This document shows, in pieces, positions 57,943 through 64,000 of a stretch of DNA of 64,000 nt. Position 1 is the first letter of the stretch; each line of letters starts with the position of its first letter. A model generated the notes under the pieces. That model searched no databases. It was given only the letters and a program-made list of their open reading frames with translations, and was not told where the DNA came from. A program made the position numbers and the translations under genes. Origin of the DNA: Chaetoderma sp. LZ-2023a (Eukaryota > Mollusca > Caudofoveata > Chaetodermatida > Chaetodermatidae); contig CM067370.1 in the NCBI GenBank assembly GCA_034401795.1, forward strand, positions 51,721,380-51,785,379. The letters run 5' to 3'.

Positions 57943-58302
57943 ATGGCTAAATTTATAACAGAAATCAAAATAGAAAATAAATATGTATTATGGATTAAAA
58001 TAGATAAACTGCTAACCAAAACTCCGAGCGATGTCATAGCAGGCGTTGTATACATACCACCTGAAGGCTCTAGTTACTCATCCATCGAAGCTTTTGAATT
58101 TATTGATAAGGAAATTGCACCGTTAATGAAAATTTCGGACTTATTTTTACTTATTGGAGACTTTAACGACAAAACAAGTAACAGTAGTGAGGTACTTGAA
58201 CATGATGACCAATTAGGGGATATATTAGAGATTGAAGACGACAATGTCTTAATTGTAAAAAAAACGTACCCATACGTGTCACTCAAGATACAAATAAAGT
58301 AA
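57943..58302 (+). pseudogene. LINE endonuclease domain, C-terminal half
   Basis: Reads MAKFITEIKIENKYVLWIKI, AGVVYIPPEGSSY, FLLIGDFNDKTSNSSEVLEH. GDFND is the asparagine/aspartate box of APE-like endonucleases. Upstream codons from about 57790 in the same frame hold the ETK box. After frame changes at 58300-58400 the domain continues (GRIGADRGWGKLTCK, VVDYVIS). Confidence 0.7.
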
Positions 58303-58384
58303 ACCTTTTCGGTCGGCATCTCATAAATATTTGCATGTGTAATAATTTGTGTATCTACAATGGTAGAATAGGTGCGGACAGAGG

Positions 58385-58989
58385 GTGGGGAAGCTGACAT
58401 GTAAAAATGTTAGCGTAGTAGATTATGTCATATCATCTTATACACTTTTAAAATATGCAATACTTTTTAATGTTTTGAACTATAATCCATTACTTTCAGA
58501 CATACACTCTGCCATCGAAGTGTCTTATTCATTCCCCAAAACTATAGTGTCAATGTCTCCTAATAACGACGAATACAACTCAGGTACTGACGCAACAAAT
58601 ATTACACTCGCACAACCACGACCTAAAAGATGGAACCCAGACAAAGCTTCAGAATATACAGAACATGTGATAAATAACGAAATTTATACTAACTTGCGCA
58701 TCTCATCAGATAATATTACCGACGATAACAGATATAGTATAGCTTCCTATAGTGTTTCTGAAACATCTGCTAGCATAGCCACATTATTTGAACAATCTGC
58801 TCGAAATACATTTGGATGCTCGAAGCCTCATCAAAACCAGTCTAACAACAAGAAATATAACTTAAATCGACCATGGTTTAATAAAGATTGCCGAATAGCA
58901 AGAGAAAATTATCACAAGTTGCGAACCAGCTATCGACTTAGTAAAACAATCGCAAACCGTAATACCCTGATTGATGCTAGTAAAATATA
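58385..58989 (+). pseudogene. LINE linker between endonuclease and RT
   Basis: Reads SVVDYVISSYTLLKYAILFN, SDIHSAIEVSYSFP, PKRWNPDKASEYTEHVINNE and NRPWFNKDCRIARENYHKLR, then LIDASKIY where the Tc1/mariner element begins. Rejoining with the right side gives ASKIYKANMNNAIAYYKRNF without a gap. Confidence 0.75.
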
Positions 58990-59014
58990 CACCTGTGCAA
59001 AAGTTAAGCACCAA
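58990..59014 (+). repeat. Left terminal inverted repeat of the Tc1/mariner element
   Basis: CACCTGTGCAAAAGTTAAGC followed by ACCA; 24 bases match the right end. Confidence 0.9.
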
Positions 59015-59298
59015 CAAAAACAATAGAACGTAGAAACATGATGGTACAACTAGGCTGCCATACTTTTTGTCCCCGCGTTAGCTGACATAATTCCAAGTAC
59101 GAAATGCACATGCATGCATGACTTCACGCCGCTTGATGTCCGTGCGTGGCGGGAAACAGCACACGTGTTCAGTTATGTAAAAGTCCAGTTTGAGGTGTAG
59201 AACATTACATACAGATTTAGGCGACAAGATTAGGAATTTTGTGTTCATGACCGTGGTTTATTTGTACAGAGAGAATTAGCTCTTGATTGTGAACCGCT

Positions 59299-60324
59299 AT
59301 GGAAAGACGAAGGTTAAGTGATCGTGTGAAATGGCAAATCATAGGCATGCATACCACTGGTATGTCATGCAGAGAGATTGGCAGACAGCTGAACATTAAC
59401 CATACTGTAATCAGTCGTTTGATTGCAAAACATGGGCAAACTAACGAGGTGAAGGACAGGCCTAGATCTGGAAGACCGAAGAAGACTACTGCCCGTGATG
59501 ATCGAGCCCTAGTACGCCTTGTTAGGAGATCTCCATTCACCAACAGCAGAGTGCTCAGCCAGCAATGGGAAACGCGCAATAGAGTGTCAATGTCTACCGT
59601 CAAAAGGAGACTGTATGCTGCTGGCATGAAAGCTAGGAGACCTGTCAGACGTCCTCTCCTCACTGCACACCACAAAGAGGAGCGTCTGAGGTGGTGCAAC
59701 GAAAGAAGACACTGGAACATGAGATCCTGGAGACGGGTACACTGGTCCGATGAAAGTCGGTTCCTGCTTCATGCCACAGATGGTCGAACTCGGGTATGGA
59801 GGTCCAGACGCACGGCGAACGACCAACGTAACATCATGGAAGAAGTTCCATTTGGTGGAGGTTCCGTTATGATATGGGGGTGCATCTCATTTGATTGTAA
59901 GCTGGATCTGTTGACTGTACCTGGAACACTAAATGGACAAAGATATCAAGATTCCATACTGGATAGAGTTGTGGTCCCTCATTTTGTAAATCATGCACCT
60001 GGAACCCACCCTATATTCATGGATGACAACGCCCGACCACATCGTGCTAGAGCTGTGCATGAATACCTCCGCCAGAATGCCATCGAAACCCTACCATGGC
60101 CAGCAAGGAGCCCTGACATGAACCCTATTGAGCATATCTGGGACATTCTGGGAAACATGGTGAGAAGGAGGGATCCTCCTGTGCAGAACCTACAGGAATT
60201 AACAGACGCACTCCATCTTGAATGGCAACGAATACCACAATGGCGTATCAGTCGGTTGGTGACCAGCATGAGACGTCGTGTCCAGGCCGTCATCCAGGCA
60301 CAAGGTGGATATACCCGGTATTAA
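59299..60324 (+). CDS. Tc1/mariner transposase (DD34E), intact
   Basis: Cut-and-paste transposase of 341 residues, the usual length for the Tc1 group; acts in the nucleus on its own terminal repeats. Residues 1-115 hold two helix-turn-helix segments (GMSCREIGRQLNINHTVISR; MSTVKRRLYAAGMKARRPV) with the GRPKKTT hinge (GRP motif) between. The catalytic triad is D151 (VHWSDESRF), D243 (IFMDDNARPH) and E278 (SPDMNPIEHIWD). There are 34 residues between the second D and the E, hence DD34E. A GGGSVMIWGCIS block lies at 186-198. The ATG at 59299 gives a full-length N-terminus and the stop is TAA at 60322-60324. No break was seen, so it may be recently active. Confidence 0.95.
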   Translation: MERRRLSDRVKWQIIGMHTTGMSCREIGRQLNINHTVISRLIAKHGQTNEVKDRPRSGRPKKTTARDDRALVRLVRRSPFTNSRVLSQQWETRNRVSMSTVKRRLYAAGMKARRPVRRPLLTAHHKEERLRWCNERRHWNMRSWRRVHWSDESRFLLHATDGRTRVWRSRRTANDQRNIMEEVPFGGGSVMIWGCISFDCKLDLLTVPGTLNGQRYQDSILDRVVVPHFVNHAPGTHPIFMDDNARPHRARAVHEYLRQNAIETLPWPARSPDMNPIEHIWDILGNMVRRRDPPVQNLQELTDALHLEWQRIPQWRISRLVTSMRRRVQAVIQAQGGYTRY

Positions 60325-60622
60325 TAATGACAGTCTCAAACTCGTGCACAGATGTTAAACTTCGTTTTCAGACACCATTAATGACAATCTAGCCACGTGT
60401 GTCAACTGTAGGGCAATAGTTGTCAGTTGTGTCAACGTAACCATATTCAGGCCTCGTTTTCAAGTTCAAACAAAAACATACAGTGTTTCCCCACCATCAT
60501 AATCAGCATTCCTCTAGTTGCATTATTACCTCTTGCACTAAGATGGATGGGTACATAAATGTTTATGCTATTGCTTTCTTCATAGCACATGAATATACCC
60601 TCGCATGTGCGTAAAAATAGGA

Positions 60623-60646
60623 TGGTGCTTAACTTTTGCACAGGTG
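60623..60646 (-). repeat. Right terminal inverted repeat of the Tc1/mariner element
   Basis: GGTGCTTAACTTTTGCACAG followed by GTG, the inverse of the left end, followed by TATATATA. Confidence 0.9.
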
Positions 60647-61418
60647 TATATATAAAGCCAATATGAATAACGCTATTGCTTATTATAAACGAAATTTCAA
60701 ACTAAAACTAGAACAGCTATGTAGCACCAATCCACGAGATTATTGGAAAAGTGTTAAGTCCTCGGACCCAATTCCAGATCCATGCAAAGTTAGTATTAAT
60801 GATATGTTTGAATTTTATAAATCTGTCATGCAAAGCGAGCATGTACATGTAACTGACACAGATAACTCTCCCGACCATCCAGTTCCTGATACATCAATTA
60901 ATGACGCCCTTAACAGGGAATTAAGCGAAATGGAAATTAGAAAGGAAATGCGCTCACTTAAAACTAATAAAGCAGCTGGTGGGGATAACATAATAACTGA
61001 ATACATTAAGTCAACTGAAAATGTTATGGTTCCTATATACCATACGCTCTTTAATCGCGTTTTCAACACAGGAATTGTACCAGGTGCATGGACAGAGGGA
61101 CTAATAAAACCTATTTACAAAGGAACAGGCAGTCTAGAGGAACCACATAACTTTAGACCTATAGCCTTAGTCAGCTGCCTGGCCAAATTATTTACTAGCA
61201 TATTAGCTAATAGAATATACAATTACTTAGAGCAAAATGAACAAATAAAAGAAATTCAAGCTGGCTTTAGCCGTAAATATTCAACAACCGATCACCTATT
61301 TGCAATCCATGAAACTGTTCTTTTCGCCGAGAGCCCTACAGACCTGCAGTCAATACTAAACGCATATGTGACCTATTGCCAAGTATGGAACCCTCGGATA
61401 AATAAAGAAAAAACTTAA
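60647..61418 (+). pseudogene. LINE reverse transcriptase with internal deletion of the catalytic core
   Basis: Open from the Tc1 junction to TAA at 61416. Finger blocks are present (LKTNKAAGGDNIITEYIKST, LIKPIYKGTGSLEEPHNFRP, LVSCLAKLFTSILANRIYNY, IKEIQAGFSRKYSTTDHLFA). They join at about 61311-61316 to TVLFAESPTDLQSILNAYVT, which normally follows the YADD box. The palm motifs with all catalytic aspartates (about 120 residues or more) are missing while the frame stays open. Confidence 0.78.
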
Positions 61419-61619
61419 ATACTAATTTTTGGTAGCAATAAACGGGGGTGGGAAAGGCTAAATTTTAGTATTGAAGGTGAACAAATCGAAATAACTGACA
61501 CGTACAAATATTTAGGAATACATTTTTTCCACAATGGTAGATACCTCAAGGCGATGAAACACTTAAAGGGAAACACCAGACCCTCTATACTACTTTGTAT
61601 AAAATGAATCTACAGACTG

Positions 61620-62580
61620 TAACGTTTTCAAAAACATAATTGTAAGCTCCGTGCTCAAATTAGAAATATATAACTTCGTTATTTAAATATGTGATACATA
61701 AGTTAAATTTCTATTCCCGGATGAGGCATATGACGTCATAAGTTGAATGTTTTACTCGCTGTCATCCAATGCTATCGCAATAAAATCACGAATTGCGTTT
61801 TTATAAGGCGTTTCTCTTCAGCGGTGTTAGGAATATATAAACTATATTTGCGGAAATGTTGAAGAATATAAAATAAGAGTCCTTTGTCTGACGTCTCTGA
61901 TGGTGCCGATTTTGACATCAAGGTTTGATCTTGAAATGAATGAATGACGCGATAGTATAGGTATATCAGTACAATTGCCACTTTTGATTCACCACTCATA
62001 CTGGCGCTCGGCAGATAATGTTATTAAAGTTTCATCTATTAATATGAGAGTTTAAATAGATCTTACATACATTCCAATACATATTTAGGTATTTATGTTT
62101 TCATACTAGCCTCAAAACTTCCCGAGATAGTGTAATATTCATGTAATTGGCAGGCAGCTTCATAGAAAATGGCCAGATTAAGGTTCGACAACTAATGTAT
62201 GAAAATAACAAATATATTCCATACATTTGCGATAGTCTGATAAACGCCTTAATCTCTTCAATCTATACATATATAAATGATGTCGATAGCACTATCAACG
62301 ACAGAGATATCACCATCCAAATGCATGCACTCTTGTCTTCAGAGTGCCGTTATCATGGTTCTTGTAGGATGGGATTCAACCTAGGACGTCATAGGTTTAA
62401 TTAGCTCGCAGAAAATTATAGTAACATAGCGTTTTTAACACCATTTTAATCGTATTTATATATAAATGTCGCAGGAAATCTTTACACAGTAGCTTAAATA
62501 TGGGGTCTATGATAGAACCACGCGTTTTATGCAAACCATGGTGACCCTTCTTGTGTTCCCCTTTAAGTCAACAAGCTACT
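61620..62580. other. Foreign segment inside the LINE
   Basis: LINE homology stops near 61600 (YLKAMKHLKGN) and resumes near 62575 (QATKALYSLYRRIETLTYP). The segment holds TATGACGTCATAAG at 61730 and a 75-codon minus-strand frame (61999-61772, MSGESKVAIVLIYLYYRVIH) that I do not recognise. Ends were not resolved. Confidence 0.45.
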
Positions 62581-62654
62581 AAAGCCCTCTACTCACTATA
62601 CAGGCGAATAGAAACATTGACTTACCCTTAACGTGCCAACTAAAATTATTTGAC

Positions 62655-63470
62655 TTGATGATTATACCAATACTTACCCGTGGATGTGAAATCTGGGGGA
62701 TAGAAAATCTTACTTCAATAAAAAAAATTCAGGTACAGTTCTATAAGCGGATACTAAATATTGCGCAAACAACGCCTAGTTATATGGTATATGGAAACCC
62801 AGGACAAATTCCATTAGAAATTACTATAAAATATTAATTAATTAATTTTTGGGGGAAACTCCTAAACGGCAAAGAAACAAAGCTATCATCTTTACTATAC
62901 AAGTTTATCTACAATGACTATACTCAAAACAATACAGAATACAAATGGCTTACCACGGTTAAATGTATACTTGAAACTGTGGGAATGGCTCACCTCTGGG
63001 AAACGCAGACCATAACAAATTCTAATATACGATATTTGAAACAAGTACTTAAAGACCAGTACATACAAACTTGGTCAGGGCAAATTACCACCGTGCCTAA
63101 AGTCAAAATATATAGTATATTCAAAACTAAACTAAAATTAGAGCCGTATCTCAGAAAGTTAAATAAATTAAACAGAAAACTTTATTCAAATTTCGAACTA
63201 GTAATCATAAGTTAGCTATAGAAAAGGGAAGGTGGGAGGGCTTAGACAGGGAAGAAAGAATATGTAGCCTATACGACACACACGATATTGAGGATGAGTA
63301 TCATTACCTATTCTTATGCGACTTTTTCTGTGATGACAGAAAATTATTTCTTCCAAAATATTATAACCGCCCAAACCACTACAAATTCGGACAACTGCTC
63401 TCAAATACAAACTTGTCGGTCCTAACAAAATTGTGTGCCTTTATACGGAAAATCTTTAAACAATTTGCAT
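62655..63470 (+). pseudogene. LINE C-terminal domain
   Basis: Reads MMIIPILTRGCEIWGIENLT, YKRILNIAQTTPSYMVYGNP, stop at 62835, LINFWGKLLNGKE, MAHLWETQTITNSNIRYLKQ, stop at 63213, then EKGRWEGLDREERICSLYDT and YHYLFLCDFFCDDRKLFLPK. Ends KIFKQFA with TAA. In the cysteine pair the second C of CxxC is lost (CSLYD). Confidence 0.75.
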
Positions 63471-63519
63471 AACGGAGATTATTAATTTTATTATCATATT
63501 GTAATTATTTCAAACACAA

Positions 63520-63528
63520 CTACTACTA

Positions 63529-63605
<77 letters not shown>

Positions 63606-63645
63606 ACTACTGCTACTGCTGCTACTACTACTACAACTACTATGG
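63520..63645. repeat. Compound microsatellite (ACT)n(GCT)n(ACT)n
   Basis: ACT units flank a GCT block of about 17 units. Confidence 0.95.
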
Positions 63646-63891
63646 TTATATACAATGTTTAGATCAATAATGCCACAATTAATTTCTATAAAATGCTTGT
63701 TAAATTTGGTTAACTTTAAAATTGGTTATACAAATATTGTGTAATAATGTTTATATTAATAATGTGTAATGTGTAATGTGTAATGTGTTTATATTGTCTT
63801 TGTCTATAATGCTGTCACCGATGTTGATAACAAGAATGTCTACACCAATAATATTCATATTATAGTACTGATGATAACAATAAGCTTGGCA

Positions 63892-63896
<5 letters not shown>

Positions 63897-63964
<68 letters not shown>
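63897..63964. repeat. (AAT)n microsatellite
   Basis: About 22 AAT units near the end of the window. Confidence 0.96.
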
Positions 63965-63966
<2 letters not shown>

Positions 63967-64000
63967 GTAAATCTCACTCAGACCTGTAAAAATTAACTAT

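Larger units (their letters stand above)
58990..60646 (+). mobile_element. Tc1/mariner element, apparently complete
   Basis: Terminal inverted repeats CACCTGTGCAAAAGTTAAGC (left, from 58990) and its exact inverse at the right end (60646 back to 60627), continuing ACCA. TA sequences flank both ends, as expected for TA target duplication. The element is 1657 bp and contains one intact 341-codon transposase frame. It lies inside the coding region of a LINE. Confidence 0.93.
57780..63475 (+). mobile_element. LINE with endonuclease, RT and C-terminal domain, interrupted by other insertions
   Basis: Begins near 57795 in the endonuclease (FISEHNIVDTAETKHNEF-like) with SAKRKSGGIAALF and GDFNDKTS. 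Then SDIHSAIEVSY, KRWNPDKASEYTEHV and RPWFNKDCRIARENYHKL. A Tc1/mariner element occupies 58990-60646. The RT resumes with MNNAIAYYKRNFKLKLEQLC, LKTNKAAGGDNIITEYIKST and NFRPIALVSCLAKLFTSIL, then GFSRKYSTTDHLFAIHE fused directly to TVLFAESPTDLQ. 61620-62580 is foreign. The C-terminal part (62590-63475) reads CEIWGIENLTSIKKIQVQFY, RWEGLDREERICSLYDTHDI and DEYHYLFLC. The C-terminal pattern equals that of the fragment at 42850-43735. Confidence 0.85.

Noticed and set aside
59217..59720. 167-codon minus-strand frame
   Set aside because: Shadow of the Tc1/mariner transposase on the other strand.

Overview
The window is nuclear DNA from an animal, most likely a marine or other aquatic invertebrate (mollusc, brachiopod, annelid, cnidarian or basal deuterostome; I cannot be more exact). 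The evidence is an intron-split solute-carrier gene, several families of animal non-LTR retrotransposons, Tc1/mariner, PIF/Harbinger-like and hAT-like DNA elements, long trinucleotide microsatellites and AT-rich spacers. No rRNA, tRNA, CRISPR array or prokaryotic operon structure was seen.

The only conventional host gene is a monocarboxylate-transporter-like (SLC16, major facilitator) gene on the minus strand. Five exons can be placed: 23751-23467, 22879-22753, 22213-21835, 18880-18371 and 8711-8593. The last two are separated by a roughly 9.7 kb intron full of repeats. As assembled it carries one in-frame stop codon and frame breaks in three exons, so it is a pseudogene or a gene with sequence errors.

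Nearly everything else is mobile or repetitive. LINE remains lie at 1-1030, 11.6-13.1 (minus), 26.6-30.2, 32.9-33.2 (minus), 40.6-42.8, 42.85-43.7 (minus) and 57.8-63.5 kb. An apparently intact Tc1/mariner element (58990-60646, DD34E transposase of 341 aa) sits inside the last LINE. Non-autonomous DNA elements include a PIF/Harbinger-like one (4616-6388, TAA target duplication), a hAT-like one (44503-44976, 8-bp target duplication with one mismatch) and a 91-bp MITE (52045-52135).

The most interesting content is three relic copies, all on the minus strand, of a large protein family for which I know no described function (45.2-50.2, 34.6-36.6 and 15.4-17.3 kb). The best copy has two Cys/His zinc-binding-like segments at the N-terminus, a long middle region, a PIN/FEN-nuclease-like acidic block (EEAD, then DADV, then HALTGCD) and a cysteine-rich CXC-like tail. 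I recall similar multi-copy proteins from other invertebrate genomes, so this looks like an undescribed mobile or repeatedly captured gene.

Two dispersed fold-back families also stand out. H1 has about eleven copies or fragments; it has a hairpin core flanked on one side by CRE-like TGACGTCA palindromes. H2 has three copies, and the best is an almost perfect 113-bp palindrome at 39237-39349. Several unrelated repeat families share a YY1-like AAGATGGC/GCCATCTT motif.
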